Origin: Morganella morganii
Lineage (GTDB): Bacteria > Pseudomonadota > Gammaproteobacteria > Enterobacterales > Enterobacteriaceae
Length of the DNA: 64,000 nucleotides
Reading direction: 5' to 3'
Assembly: GCF_019402645.1 (NCBI RefSeq)
Contig: NZ_VKKS01000001.1
Coordinates: forward strand, 2,401,857 to 2,465,856
Below are positions 20,167-29,206 of the stretch, piece by piece; the first letter of the stretch is position 1, and the number at the start of each line of letters is the position of its first letter. The position numbers were made by a program, and so were the translations under genes. Below the pieces are notes generated by a model that saw nothing but the letters and a program-made list of their open reading frames with translations, was not told the origin of the DNA and searched no databases.

Positions 20167-20255
20167 GATGTTGTGCCCTTTTTGATTCTGATCTCATTTT
20201 TTTCCATCGTGACAAAAAATCTGCGGGATTTAAAATATCTGATTTGCTAAAGTCT

Positions 20256-20274
20256 ATTCATTACTGATATGAAT
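20256..20274. promoter_or_regulatory. Candidate LysR operator between lysA and lysR
   Basis: Palindrome ATTCAT-N7-ATGAAT, containing the T-N11-A pattern of LysR-type sites, just before the lysR start in the divergent 118-base gap. Confidence 0.6.
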
Positions 20275-20284
20275 TTGATGAATA

Positions 20285-21199
20285 ATGGAACACTACTCCT
20301 GGCGTCACATTGATATTTTCCACGCGGTCATGACAACAAAAAGTCTGACGGATGCCGCGCGACTGCTGCACACGTCTCAGCCGACCGTCAGCCGTGAACT
20401 TGCCCGTTTCGAAAAAATCCTCGGGTTCCGTGTTTTCGACCGTATCAAAGGCCGCCTGCACCCGACAGAACAGGGGCTGCGGTTATTTGAGGAAGTGGAA
20501 CGGTCTTATTACGGGCTTGAGCGCATCAGCCGGGCAGCGGAGAGCATCCGTCATTTTCAGCATGCTCAGTTAGCGATCACCTGTCTGCCCGCCTTTGCTC
20601 AGTCTTTACTGCCCGCCGTCTGCCGGGCATTTCATGCACAGTATCCGGATGTGAATTTTGAAATCGCCCCGCAGGAGTCACCACTGCTTGAAGAGTGGCT
20701 CTCTGCTCAGCGTTATGATCTCGGGATCACAGAACATCAGCTGACGCCGCCCGGCACAATACAGGAAACCCTGATCACACTCAGTGAAGTCTGTGTACTC
20801 CCTGAATCTCACCCGCTGTGCAGCAAAGCGGTACTGACACCCGGTGATTTTGCACAGCAGAATTTTATCAGTCTGTCCGTTGCGGACAGCTACCGGCAGA
20901 AAATCGATGCATTATTCAGTGAAAAACAGATCCCGCGGCGGATGATTATGGAGACACACAGTGCCGCCTCGGTATGTGCTATGGTCAGAGAGGGACTGGG
21001 GGTATCTGTCGTTAACCCGCTGACCGCCATGGATTGCAGCGGAATTTGTGTCCGCCCGTTCAGTGAGGATATTCCGTTCACCGTGAGCCTGATCCGCCCG
21101 CAGCACAGACCGCATTCAGTATTGACGGATATTTTTATTACGCATTTCCGTCAGCATATGCAGTCTGTTTTACGGCAATTAAAGCAGGTTACCGGTTAG
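20285..21199 (+). CDS. lysR: LysR, transcriptional activator of lysA
   Basis: 304-residue founding-type LTTR. The N-terminal winged helix-turn-helix reads 'WRHIDIFHAVMTTKSLTDAA' followed by 'TSQPTVSRELARFEK', then a linker helix and two effector-binding lobes. Divergent from lysA with a palindromic site in between, which supports orthology over a generic LysR call. Its end overlaps the convergent LTTR gene at 21189 by 11 bases. Confidence 0.92.
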   Translation: MEHYSWRHIDIFHAVMTTKSLTDAARLLHTSQPTVSRELARFEKILGFRVFDRIKGRLHPTEQGLRLFEEVERSYYGLERISRAAESIRHFQHAQLAITCLPAFAQSLLPAVCRAFHAQYPDVNFEIAPQESPLLEEWLSAQRYDLGITEHQLTPPGTIQETLITLSEVCVLPESHPLCSKAVLTPGDFAQQNFISLSVADSYRQKIDALFSEKQIPRRMIMETHSAASVCAMVREGLGVSVVNPLTAMDCSGICVRPFSEDIPFTVSLIRPQHRPHSVLTDIFITHFRQHMQSVLRQLKQVTG

Positions 21200-22115
21200 T
21201 TTTTTCATCCAGCAGATACGGCAGCCAGTCCGGCGAGTGCGCAAACCACTCCGCCAGAAAATCCAGCAGCAGGCGCAGCGGCCGCGCCATATGCTCGCGG
21301 CTGGTGTAAATGCCGTAAATCCCGAGTGCAGGCAGCCGGTATTCCGGTAACAGACGCACCAGACGCCCGGTTTTCAGATGCTCATACACCGAACAATAAG
21401 GCTGCAATGCAATTCCTTCACCGTTCAGGGTCGCTTCCAGCAGAAAAGTGGATTCATTGGCACTGAGTGTCCCGCTTACCGGTACGGAAATCACCTCATC
21501 ATCCTGTTCAAACAGCCACAGGCTGCGGCCGTAAAAATTATAGGTCAGGCAGGTCAGCTCACTGAGCGCTTCAGGGGACGGCGGATAACCGTGCTTTTTC
21601 AGATACGCCGGTGCCGCACACACTACGGAATCACAGCGGGAAAGCGGCTTCGCAATCAGATTCGGTTCAAGATTATTGGTAATACGGATCCCCAGATCAA
21701 TACGTTCCTCCACCAGACTGATCGCCTTATTTGTAACCTGCACATCCACCGCAATAGCCGGATAACGGGCCCGGAACTGCACAAGCGCCTTCGACAGTGC
21801 CACCATCGCCAGTGACTGAGCACAGGTGATCCGTACCAGTCCGCTGACAGCCTCATCTTTTGTCACCACCGGACGGGCAATCGCCGTTGCCAGTGACAGC
21901 AGCTCCCGGCTTTGTGTCAGCACGGTTTCACCGGCGGAAGTCAGCGTCAGGCTGCGGGTGGTCCGGTTCAGTAACCGTACACCGGCCCAGTTTTCCATTT
22001 CGGCCAGATAGCGTGTGACCATCGCACGGGACATACCCAGCATATCTGCGGCTTTGCTCATATTGCGCTGTTCGGTAATGGCGATAAAAACCTGAGCGGC
22101 AGTGATCCTGTCCAT
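21189..22115 (-). CDS. LysR-family transcriptional regulator
   Basis: 308-residue LTTR with the N-terminal wHTH 'SKAADMLGMSRAMVTRYLAEMENW' followed by 'GVRLLNRTTRSLTLTSAGE', typical of the CrgA/AaeR-like group. The C-terminal effector domain is intact. It is divergent from a metallo-beta-lactamase-fold gene and a DsbA-like gene, and probably controls them. The intergenic region holds two TTATGCAAC direct repeats. Inducer unknown. Confidence 0.85.
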   Translation of the reverse strand: MDRITAAQVFIAITEQRNMSKAADMLGMSRAMVTRYLAEMENWAGVRLLNRTTRSLTLTSAGETVLTQSRELLSLATAIARPVVTKDEAVSGLVRITCAQSLAMVALSKALVQFRARYPAIAVDVQVTNKAISLVEERIDLGIRITNNLEPNLIAKPLSRCDSVVCAAPAYLKKHGYPPSPEALSELTCLTYNFYGRSLWLFEQDDEVISVPVSGTLSANESTFLLEATLNGEGIALQPYCSVYEHLKTGRLVRLLPEYRLPALGIYGIYTSREHMARPLRLLLDFLAEWFAHSPDWLPYLLDEKTNR

Positions 22116-22129
22116 TTTATTTGTCCGTT

Positions 22130-22181
22130 TTATGCAACAATGAAGACCGGATTATGGGGTTTTTCCGGCGGATTATGCAAC
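22130..22181. promoter_or_regulatory. Direct repeats TTATGCAAC in the LysR/MBL divergent promoter
   Basis: Identical 9-mers at 22130-22138 and 22173-22181, starts 43 bp apart (about four helical turns), in the short gap between the divergent genes. A -10-like TATTAT lies directly after the second copy. Candidate binding sites for the neighbouring regulator. Confidence 0.45.
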
Positions 22182-22228
22182 TTATTATAGCGTCATCTTA
22201 ACGACTCACCTGCAAAAAGGATAACACT

Positions 22229-23107
22229 ATGACTTCTGCAATCCGTAACTCACTGGTATTCAGCGCACTGATGGGTGCCTCTTTTATTACTGCCGCCGCC
22301 CCGCTGTCCCTGGAAGTGTATAACCCCGGCGAAAAAAGTATCTTCCCGGTTTCCTCGGAAATCATCAGCGGCAAAAATGAGGTGGTTCTGATTGATGCTC
22401 AGTTTCAGAAAGATGATGCTCAGGTACTGGCTGATAAAATTCGGGCGACCGGCAAAACACTGACCACCATTTATATCAGCCATTCTGATCCGGATTTCTA
22501 TTTCGGGCTGGATGAACTGAAAAAAGCCTTCCCGCAGGCTAAAATTGTGGCCACCCCGCAAACCGTTGCCCTGATTAAAGAGAGCAAAGACGGAAAACTG
22601 GCTTACTGGGGACCGGTACTGAAAGAGAATGCCCCGCAGAGTATCATTGTGCCTGAGCCGTTAGAGGGCAATCGCATTATGCTGGAGGGGGAAAGTATTC
22701 TGATTGAAGGACTGGACAGCCCGGCGCCGGAACGCAGCTATGTGTGGGTACCGTCATTGTCTGCCGTGATGGGAGGCGTGCTGGTATCGGAAAATATCCA
22801 TGTCTGGCTGGCGGATACCCAAACCCGGGAATCCCGCCAGTACTGGCAGCAGTCACTGAAAAGTATGCAGGATAAGCATCCGGAAACCGTGGTGCCGGGC
22901 CATTATACCGGCAACAGCCATTTTTCACCGGCTGCCATTACCTTTACCGCAGATTATCTGACCCGTGCGGAAATTGCGCTGAAAGAGAGTAAGGATTCAC
23001 AGCAGATGATCAGCACACTGAAAACCGCTTACCCGGCCCTGGCGGATGAATCAAGCCTGGAACTGAGCGCCAAAGTGCTCAAAGGCGAAATGCGCTGGCC
23101 GCAGTAA
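22229..23107 (+). CDS. Exported metallo-beta-lactamase-fold protein with altered metal motif
   Basis: 292 residues: signal peptide ending near 'FITAAA', then an MBL-fold domain ('SSEIISGKNEVVLIDAQFQ', 'LTTIYISHSDPDFYFGLDEL', 'PGHYTGN'). The canonical HxHxDH motif reads H-S-D-P-D-F: the second His and the final His are replaced, while the downstream GH is kept. Periplasmic, probably a variant hydrolase with one or no zinc; substrate unknown. SD AAAAGG precedes the ATG. It is followed 17 bases later by the DsbA-like gene, so they are likely one transcript. Confidence 0.75.
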   Translation: MTSAIRNSLVFSALMGASFITAAAPLSLEVYNPGEKSIFPVSSEIISGKNEVVLIDAQFQKDDAQVLADKIRATGKTLTTIYISHSDPDFYFGLDELKKAFPQAKIVATPQTVALIKESKDGKLAYWGPVLKENAPQSIIVPEPLEGNRIMLEGESILIEGLDSPAPERSYVWVPSLSAVMGGVLVSENIHVWLADTQTRESRQYWQQSLKSMQDKHPETVVPGHYTGNSHFSPAAITFTADYLTRAEIALKESKDSQQMISTLKTAYPALADESSLELSAKVLKGEMRWPQ

Positions 23108-23124
23108 TCTGATTTAAGGAAAAC

Positions 23125-23739
23125 ATGATGTCCGTAAAAACACTGCACTATATATATGATCCGCTCTGCGGCTGGTGTTATGGTATCGCGCCGTTTATTC
23201 AGGCCGCACATAAACAGGGCGTGACTATCGCCCTGCACGGTGGCGGGATGATCACCGGCTCACAGCGCCGCCCGGCAGATGACAGCCTGCGGGATATGAT
23301 CCGGAATCACAATCAGCGCATCACTCAGCTGACCGGACAGCCGTTTACCGATGCCTTTTACACTCTGCTGAAAAATCAGGAGTGGGTGATGGATTCCGCG
23401 CCGCCGATTGCTGCGATCCTCTGTGCGCAAGCGCAGTCCGGTAAAGGCATTGAAATGCTGGATGCCTGTCAGAAAGCCTATTATCAGGACGGGCTGCCGC
23501 TTAACCGCGATACCCTGCGCAAGCTGGCGGATAAGCTGGATATCAGCGATATTCAGTCTGATAATACTGAACAGCATATCGGTGAGAGCCGTCAGTTATT
23601 TGTGCATAACCCGACCGGCGGCTTCCCGACGCTGCTGCTGGAAGAAGACGGCGTATTTCAGCACATTCCGAACCAGGCGGTACTGGGTGCGGAATCACAT
23701 TGGGAAAAGCTGATCCCGTTACTGAAAACGGCTGCCTGA
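23125..23739 (+). CDS. DsbA/FrnE-family thioredoxin-fold protein
   Basis: 204 residues of the cytosolic DsbA-like group. An N-terminal 'YIYDPLCGWCYG' contains a CGWC redox pair on the first helix, an all-helical insertion follows, and the cis-proline loop is 'GGFPTLLLE'. No signal peptide is seen, so it acts in the cytoplasm as a disulfide oxidoreductase or isomerase. Two tandem Met codons open the gene and AAGGA precedes the first. It is second in the unit with the MBL-fold gene and overlaps the convergent prepilin peptidase gene by 21 bases. Confidence 0.82.
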   Translation: MMSVKTLHYIYDPLCGWCYGIAPFIQAAHKQGVTIALHGGGMITGSQRRPADDSLRDMIRNHNQRITQLTGQPFTDAFYTLLKNQEWVMDSAPPIAAILCAQAQSGKGIEMLDACQKAYYQDGLPLNRDTLRKLADKLDISDIQSDNTEQHIGESRQLFVHNPTGGFPTLLLEEDGVFQHIPNQAVLGAESHWEKLIPLLKTAA

Positions 23740-24372
23740 CATCAGCCCCATCACCATAATCATCCCCGCAATTAAATACGGTCCGAAAGCAATGATGCGC
23801 GTACCGCATGGCGGGAGATGATTACAGCGGTGACGAAAATATTGCAGTCCGTACACCACCAGCGCGGATACACACGCCAGCATCAGCAGCAGCGCGAGCT
23901 GTTCCGCCCCCACCCAGGCACCCGTTGCGGAGAACAATTTTATATCCCCGCCTCCCAGCCCGCTTTTTTTCCGGCGCCATGCATAACCTTCCGCCACAAA
24001 CCAGAGCAGGAAAAAACCGCCGATAACCCCGTACAGCGCAGAAGAAACAGTAATCAACTGCACCTCATTCTGAAACAGCAGCCCGCCCCACAGCACCGGA
24101 AACACCAGTTTATCCGGCAGATAAAACACAGCGTTATCAATATGAAACAGCATCACCAGACACAAAAAGAGCAGTGTCAGAAACAAGATATGCACTGCCT
24201 GCCCGTCTGACCAGAACACAATAAATACGCCGGATAGCAGACAGTGCAGATACAGCCACCGGCCGGACAATCGCTGCGGATACTGATAATAATGCCGCAA
24301 AATATATTCCGTCCCGGCTTTTACCGGCAGCGGCAAAAGTAATCCCCAGATAACCATAATCAGCCAGTCCAT
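23719..24372 (-). CDS. Short type IV prepilin peptidase (A24 family)
   Basis: 217-residue polytopic membrane protein with both catalytic aspartates of the GxGD protease family: 'FHIDNAVFYLPD' and 'GLGGGDIKLFSATGAW'. It lacks the N-terminal cytosolic cysteine/methyltransferase domain of full PilD, so it should cleave leader peptides without the usual N-methylation domain. No pilins or secretion genes are adjacent. A PilT-like ATPase (27400-28422) is the only other type IV pilus-type gene in the window. It occupies the place of endA next to rsmE in E. coli. Confidence 0.82.
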   Translation of the reverse strand: MDWLIMVIWGLLLPLPVKAGTEYILRHYYQYPQRLSGRWLYLHCLLSGVFIVFWSDGQAVHILFLTLLFLCLVMLFHIDNAVFYLPDKLVFPVLWGGLLFQNEVQLITVSSALYGVIGGFFLLWFVAEGYAWRRKKSGLGGGDIKLFSATGAWVGAEQLALLLMLACVSALVVYGLQYFRHRCNHLPPCGTRIIAFGPYLIAGMIMVMGLMSGSRFQ

Positions 24373-24613
24373 GTGTCCTCCGCCGCGTTCCCTGTTGCGA
24401 TACCCGCAGCCTGCCTGACCGCTCCGGAAAAGACACGTTTTTTTCCCTGATTACCGCTGAATTACATTTTTTTTCGGGTCATCACGCAATATTGACAGCA
24501 TCCCGGGACGGTTATGATCCCGGCTGATGCTTGCAGTGAGGATCCTCCCTCTATTATTATGGAGCAATATATATAAACCGGCGGCGTGCCGGCAGAACGT
24601 AAAGGATATTTTC

Positions 24614-25345
24614 ATGCGGACCCCACGCATTTATCACCCCGGGACTTTGACGCCCGGTATGGTGACTGAACTGACAGATGACGGCGCTAACCATGTTGCC
24701 CGCGTACTCCGGATGAAAACCGGCTATTCCCTGATCCTGTTTAACGGTACCAACCGGATTTTTAATGCCGAAATTGCCGATATCAGCAAAAAAAGTGTGG
24801 TCGTCCGTGTAACGGATGAACAGGATGATAACCGCGAATCCCCGCTGGCTATCCACCTCGGACAAGTGATGTCACGCGGCGAAAAAATGGAATTTACCAT
24901 TCAGAAATCCGTTGAACTGGGTGTTCAGATTATTACCCCGCTGATCTCTGAGCGCTGTGGTGTTAAACTGGATGGTGAACGGCTGGACAAAAAACAGCAG
25001 CAGTGGCAGAAAATTGCCATCGCCGCCTGCGAACAGTGCGGACGTAACGTGATTCCCGAGATCCTCCCGGTGCAATCCCTGGAAGCATGGTGTGCGGAAG
25101 CAGATGATGCACTGAAGATAAATTTACATCCGCGCGCATCACAAAGTATCAATACACTGCCCGCTGAAACCGCTAAAGTGCGATTGCTGATTGGCCCGGA
25201 AGGCGGGCTGTCGGCAGAGGAAATTGCGATGACCGCGGGTCATCAGTTCACCGACATATTATTAGGGCCGCGTGTATTACGCACAGAAACCACCGCGCTC
25301 ACTGCAATCACTGCATTGCAGGTGCGTTTCGGCGATCTGGGTTAA
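24614..25345 (+). CDS. rsmE: 16S rRNA m3U1498 methyltransferase
   Basis: SPOUT-class methyltransferase that modifies U1498 in the 30S decoding region. The start at 24614 ('[12 protein letters not shown]') has AAAGGA eight bases upstream and gives 243 residues, the E. coli length; the frame opening at 24527 adds an unmatched tail. The trefoil-knot SAM motifs '[14 protein letters not shown]' and '[19 protein letters not shown]' are intact. It is followed by gshB after nine bases, the conserved order. Confidence 0.97.
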   Translation: MRTPRIYHPGTLTPGMVTELTDDGANHVARVLRMKTGYSLILFNGTNRIFNAEIADISKKSVVVRVTDEQDDNRESPLAIHLGQVMSRGEKMEFTIQKSVELGVQIITPLISERCGVKLDGERLDKKQQQWQKIAIAACEQCGRNVIPEILPVQSLEAWCAEADDALKINLHPRASQSINTLPAETAKVRLLIGPEGGLSAEEIAMTAGHQFTDILLGPRVLRTETTALTAITALQVRFGDLG

Positions 25346-25354
25346 GGAGAAAAA

Positions 25355-26305
25355 ATGATCAAGCTCGGTATTGTGATGGATCCTATCGATTCCATCAAAA
25401 TCAGGAAAGACACCAGTTTCGCGATGCTGCTCGAAGCACAGCGCCGTGGTTACGAAATCCATTATATGGAAATGAATGACCTCTATCTGCATCAGGGTGT
25501 TGCCCGTGCCCGTACCCGGACACTGACGGTGAAAGAAGATCCGGCAGACTGGTATCAGTTCGGCAGCGAACAGGATATCGCACTGGGAACACTGAATGTC
25601 ATTCTGATGCGCAAAGATCCGCCGTTTGATACTGAATTCATTTACGCCACCTATATCCTTGAGCGCGCGGAAAGTGCCGGTTCCCTGATCGTCAACAAAC
25701 CGCAGAGCCTGCGCGACTGTAATGAAAAACTGTTCACCGCCTGGTTTGCTGATCTGACCCCTGACACGCTGGTCACCCGCAGTGCACAGCGTCTGCGTGA
25801 ATTCCACCGGAAGCACGGCGATGTGATTTTCAAACCACTCGACGGCATGGGCGGTGCCTCTATTTTCCGTCTGAAACAGGATGACCCGAACGTCGGTGTG
25901 ATTATCGAAACCCTGACAAATCATGGTCATACTTTCTGTATGGCACAAAATTTCCTGCCTGCTATCAAAGACGGTGATAAACGCATCCTCGTAGTGGACG
26001 GTGAACCAGTGCCTTACTGCCTGGCCCGGATCCCGGCCAAAGGCGAAACACGCGGTAACCTTGCTGCCGGTGGTCACGGTGAAGTACGCCCGCTGAGTGA
26101 GAGCGATTGGGCAATTGCCCGCAGCGTGGCACCGGTTCTCAAAGAGAAAGGCCTGATTTTTGTCGGCCTGGATGTGATCGGCGACCGTCTGACTGAAATC
26201 AACGTGACCAGCCCGACCTGTGCCCGCGAAATTGAAGCCGCACAACCGGACGTTTCTGTCACCGGCATGCTGATGGATGCCATTGAAAAACGTCTCGGCC
26301 GGTAA
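25355..26305 (+). CDS. gshB: Glutathione synthetase
   Basis: ATP-grasp enzyme adding glycine to gamma-glutamylcysteine. 316 residues (E. coli: 316). N-terminal 'MIKLGIVMDPIDSIKIRKDTS', ATP-grasp segments 'VIFKPLDGMGGASIFR' and 'EINVTSPTCAREIE' are present. AAGGAG precedes the ATG. It is co-linear with rsmE, yqgE and ruvX. Confidence 0.97.
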   Translation: MIKLGIVMDPIDSIKIRKDTSFAMLLEAQRRGYEIHYMEMNDLYLHQGVARARTRTLTVKEDPADWYQFGSEQDIALGTLNVILMRKDPPFDTEFIYATYILERAESAGSLIVNKPQSLRDCNEKLFTAWFADLTPDTLVTRSAQRLREFHRKHGDVIFKPLDGMGGASIFRLKQDDPNVGVIIETLTNHGHTFCMAQNFLPAIKDGDKRILVVDGEPVPYCLARIPAKGETRGNLAAGGHGEVRPLSESDWAIARSVAPVLKEKGLIFVGLDVIGDRLTEINVTSPTCAREIEAAQPDVSVTGMLMDAIEKRLGR

Positions 26306-26380
26306 CAGCCCCGGCAGTATCCGTACACTCACACCCGCAGACGCTTTTCTCCGGTTTGCGGGCAGACTGAAAAGAAGGTT

Positions 26381-26944
26381 ATGAACTTACAACATCATAT
26401 TCTCATTGCCATGCCCTCACTGGATGATCCGTATTTTGCGCGTTCAGTTGTGTATCTGTGTGAACATAATGAAAACGGGGCGATGGGACTGGTGATCAAC
26501 AAACCTATCGAACAACTGTCTGTCGGTAAAATTCTGCAAAAGCTGAAAATTTCCCCGGACATCCCTGATGGAAACCAGTCGCTGGAGAAACCGGTTCTGG
26601 TCGGCGGCCCTGTTTCCGAAGAGCACGGCTTCGTGCTGCACTCCGGTGACAAGGAATATGCTGCCAGTACCCGTCTGACGGATGACCTGTTTCTGACCAC
26701 CTCGAAAGACGTGCTGGAAACCCTGGGAACTGCAGAGCAGCCGGAGCATTACCTGATGACACTCGGCTACTCAAGCTGGACGGCCGGTCAGCTTGAGCGG
26801 GAAATCATGGAAAACAGCTGGCTGGTGGCGGATGCCAGTCAGCGTCTGCTGTTCCGCACCCCGATGCCTGACCGCTGGCGTGAGGCGGCCGCCGGTATCG
26901 GCGTAAATATTTACACCATCGCACAACAGGCCGGACACGCATAA
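26381..26944 (+). CDS. yqgE: YqgE, UPF0301 protein
   Basis: 187-residue soluble protein of the UPF0301/AlgH family: '[38 protein letters not shown]' and '[15 protein letters not shown]' are family hallmarks. Biochemical role unclear; AlgH affects alginate regulation in Pseudomonas. It overlaps ruvX by one base (TAATG), a conserved translational coupling across gammaproteobacteria. Confidence 0.93.
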   Translation: MNLQHHILIAMPSLDDPYFARSVVYLCEHNENGAMGLVINKPIEQLSVGKILQKLKISPDIPDGNQSLEKPVLVGGPVSEEHGFVLHSGDKEYAASTRLTDDLFLTTSKDVLETLGTAEQPEHYLMTLGYSSWTAGQLEREIMENSWLVADASQRLLFRTPMPDRWREAAAGIGVNIYTIAQQAGHA

Positions 26945-27366
26945 TGAGCAGCAATACTGTAATTGCCTTTGATTTCGGCACCAAAAGCATTGGTGTGGCC
27001 GTCGGTCAGACCGTCACCGGCACCGCCCGTCCGCTGGCTGCGCTGAAAGCCCGTGAGGGGAGCCCGGACTGGGAACTGATCGCCGCGGTGTTCCGCGAAT
27101 GGCAGCCGGATTATGTGGTTGTAGGCCTGCCGCTCAACATGGATGGCACACCGCAGCTGGTCACCAGTCAGGCGAAAAAATTCGCCAACCGCCTGCACGG
27201 GCGTTTCGGTATCCGCGCTGAACTCCATGACGAGCGCCTGAGCACCGTGGAAGCCCGCGCTAATCTGTTTGCAGACGGCGGTTACCGTGCGCTCGGCAAA
27301 GACAAGGTAGATTCCGCCTCTGCCGTGATTATCCTCGAAAGCTGGTTCGAACAGCTTTACGGCTGA
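26944..27366 (+). CDS. ruvX: YqgF/RuvX, pre-16S rRNA nuclease
   Basis: 140-residue RNase H-fold nuclease implicated in 5' maturation of 16S rRNA. '[16 protein letters not shown]' carries the first catalytic Asp, with '[12 protein letters not shown]', '[12 protein letters not shown]' and '[12 protein letters not shown]' following. The start codon overlaps the yqgE stop. Last gene of the rsmE-gshB-yqgE-ruvX run. Confidence 0.95.
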   Translation: MSSNTVIAFDFGTKSIGVAVGQTVTGTARPLAALKAREGSPDWELIAAVFREWQPDYVVVGLPLNMDGTPQLVTSQAKKFANRLHGRFGIRAELHDERLSTVEARANLFADGGYRALGKDKVDSASAVIILESWFEQLYG

Positions 27367-27399
27367 TTATCCCTCACACCGGGCGCGCTATGCTACTGT

Positions 27400-28422
27400 T
27401 TACCATGCCGGAACTGCGCCCGTTTCCCCGGCAATATCCCCCCTGCTGCGCCGCCATTGCAGACACTGCTCTTCTGTCATCATCCCGGACTGCGCACCTG
27501 ACTGCTGATGGGTCGCGATCTGATGCGCTTTATTATCACGGATAAGACTCGCCACCGCCGGAGTATTGATCAGCACATCAAACAGAGCACAACGCCCGCC
27601 CCCCTGCTTTGCCACCAGATGCTGGCTCAGCACCGCCACCAGACTGCCCGCCAGCTGGCTGCATACCCGGCTTTTCTCCGTGCCGCTGAATACATCCGTC
27701 AGCCGTTCAATGGCCGCAATGGCACCACGGGTGTGAAGTGTACTCAACACCAGATGCCCGGTCTCCGCTGCCGTCAGGGCAAGCCGGATAGTGGCCTCAT
27801 CCCGCAGTTCCCCCAGCATAATCACATCCGGATCCTGACGCAGCGCGGAAATCAGTCCCTGCCGGTAGTCTTCACAATCACGGCCGATTTCCCGCTGACG
27901 GATCAGCGACTGCCTGTTGCGGTGACGGAACTCCACCGGATCTTCCAGAGTAATCACATGCCGCCGGAAGTGCTGATTGATATAACTGAGCAGTGCCGCC
28001 AGCGTGCTCGATTTTCCGCTGCCGGTCGCCCCGGTGACCAGAATCAGGCCGCTTTGCGCCTTTGAAAGCAGTCCGGCAAAAACCGGCGGTGCCTCAATAT
28101 CCTCCAGGGAGGGAATCACCGGGTTTATCAGCCGCAGCGCGGCGTTCAGTAACCCGCCTGCCATAAAAATATTCACCCGCAAAGGTTGATCGCGGATAAA
28201 CAACGCAAGATCCGCCTGCCCTTTTGTCATCAAACTGTGGTAATTTGCCTGATCGAGGATCGTCTTTACCCAGCCGCGCAGTGCGTCATCTGTCACAACC
28301 GCACAGTGTGTCTGAGAAAAAAGCTCTCCATCCACCCGTAACACCGGCACCTGTCCAACACAAAGGTGCAGATCGGATGCATTATGCTTTACACTAAGGG
28401 CGATTAAATTATCCATATTCAT
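27400..28422 (-). CDS. PilT-like retraction ATPase (YggR)
   Basis: 340-residue secretion ATPase of the PilT/GspE superfamily. N-terminal PilT domain ('ASDLHLCVGQVPVLRVDG'), Walker A 'GATGSGKSS' at 131-139, Asp box 'VITLEDPVEFRH', Walker B 'DVIMLGELRDEATI', His box 'HLVLSTLHT'. It equals the yggR gene of E. coli in position, divergent from yggS. In a type IV pilus it would drive filament disassembly; here it is isolated from pilin and platform genes, so its present role is uncertain. The C-terminal 40 residues are hydrophilic and less conserved. Confidence 0.88.
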   Translation of the reverse strand: MNMDNLIALSVKHNASDLHLCVGQVPVLRVDGELFSQTHCAVVTDDALRGWVKTILDQANYHSLMTKGQADLALFIRDQPLRVNIFMAGGLLNAALRLINPVIPSLEDIEAPPVFAGLLSKAQSGLILVTGATGSGKSSTLAALLSYINQHFRRHVITLEDPVEFRHRNRQSLIRQREIGRDCEDYRQGLISALRQDPDVIMLGELRDEATIRLALTAAETGHLVLSTLHTRGAIAAIERLTDVFSGTEKSRVCSQLAGSLVAVLSQHLVAKQGGGRCALFDVLINTPAVASLIRDNKAHQIATHQQSGAQSGMMTEEQCLQWRRSRGDIAGETGAVPAW

Positions 28423-28443
28423 TAGGTTATCTCCCGGATCATC

Positions 28444-29142
28444 ATGAAATCAATAAAAGACAATCTGACAGAAATCAGAGAACGTATAACCGCTGCGGCG
28501 CAAAAATGCGGCCGCGATCCACACACAGTGACCTTACTTGCCGTCAGTAAAACCAAACCTGTGAGCGCGATCGAAGAAGCGATAGCTGCCGGACAAACCC
28601 GCTTTGGTGAAAATTATGTCCGGGAAGGCGTTGAAAAAATTCAGTATTTCTCCGCAAATCAAAATCCGGAATGGCACTTTATCGGCCCGTTGCAGTCGAA
28701 TAAGAGTCGTCTGGTCGCAGAGCACTTTGACTGGTGCCACACTATTGACCGGCTGAAAATCGCACAACGCCTGAGTGACCAGCGCCCGGCGGGCAAAGCA
28801 CCGCTGAATGTGCTTATTCAGATTAATATCAGTGATGAAAACAGCAAGTCCGGTATCACCCTTGCGGAATTACCGGCTCTGGCGGAGCAGATTGCGGTAC
28901 TGCCGAATGTCTGTCTGCGCGGGCTGATGGCTATCCCTGCACCGGAAACGGACCCGGAACGTCAGTGCGCGGTTTTCCGTCAGATGGAAACAGCCTTCCG
29001 CGATTTACAGGGGAAATACCCGCAGGCGGATACTTTATCGATGGGCATGACCGACGATATGGACGCCGCAATCACCTGCGGATCGACCATGGTGCGTATC
29101 GGCACTGCAATTTTCGGTGCGCGTAACTATTCTGTATCCTGA
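28444..29142 (+). CDS. yggS: YggS, PLP homeostasis protein
   Basis: 232-residue alanine-racemase-like TIM barrel that binds pyridoxal phosphate at Lys36 ('LLAVSKTKP') but has no known enzyme activity; it buffers PLP (PLPBP/PROSC family). 'GENYVREGVEKI', 'WHFIGPLQSNK' and 'LSMGMTDDMDAAI' are all conserved. It starts 22 bases from the divergent yggR and is followed by yggT, as in E. coli. Confidence 0.95.
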   Translation: MKSIKDNLTEIRERITAAAQKCGRDPHTVTLLAVSKTKPVSAIEEAIAAGQTRFGENYVREGVEKIQYFSANQNPEWHFIGPLQSNKSRLVAEHFDWCHTIDRLKIAQRLSDQRPAGKAPLNVLIQINISDENSKSGITLAELPALAEQIAVLPNVCLRGLMAIPAPETDPERQCAVFRQMETAFRDLQGKYPQADTLSMGMTDDMDAAITCGSTMVRIGTAIFGARNYSVS

Positions 29143-29206
29143 TCATCCTGTATCTTAGTGCGTTATCACAAACCGGTTAATTTGTTTTTTGTTAAGGATT
29201 TCACCG

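Noticed and set aside
25277..26332. 351-codon frame antisense to gshB
   Set aside because: Covers the well-conserved gshB on the other strand and has no recognisable domain.
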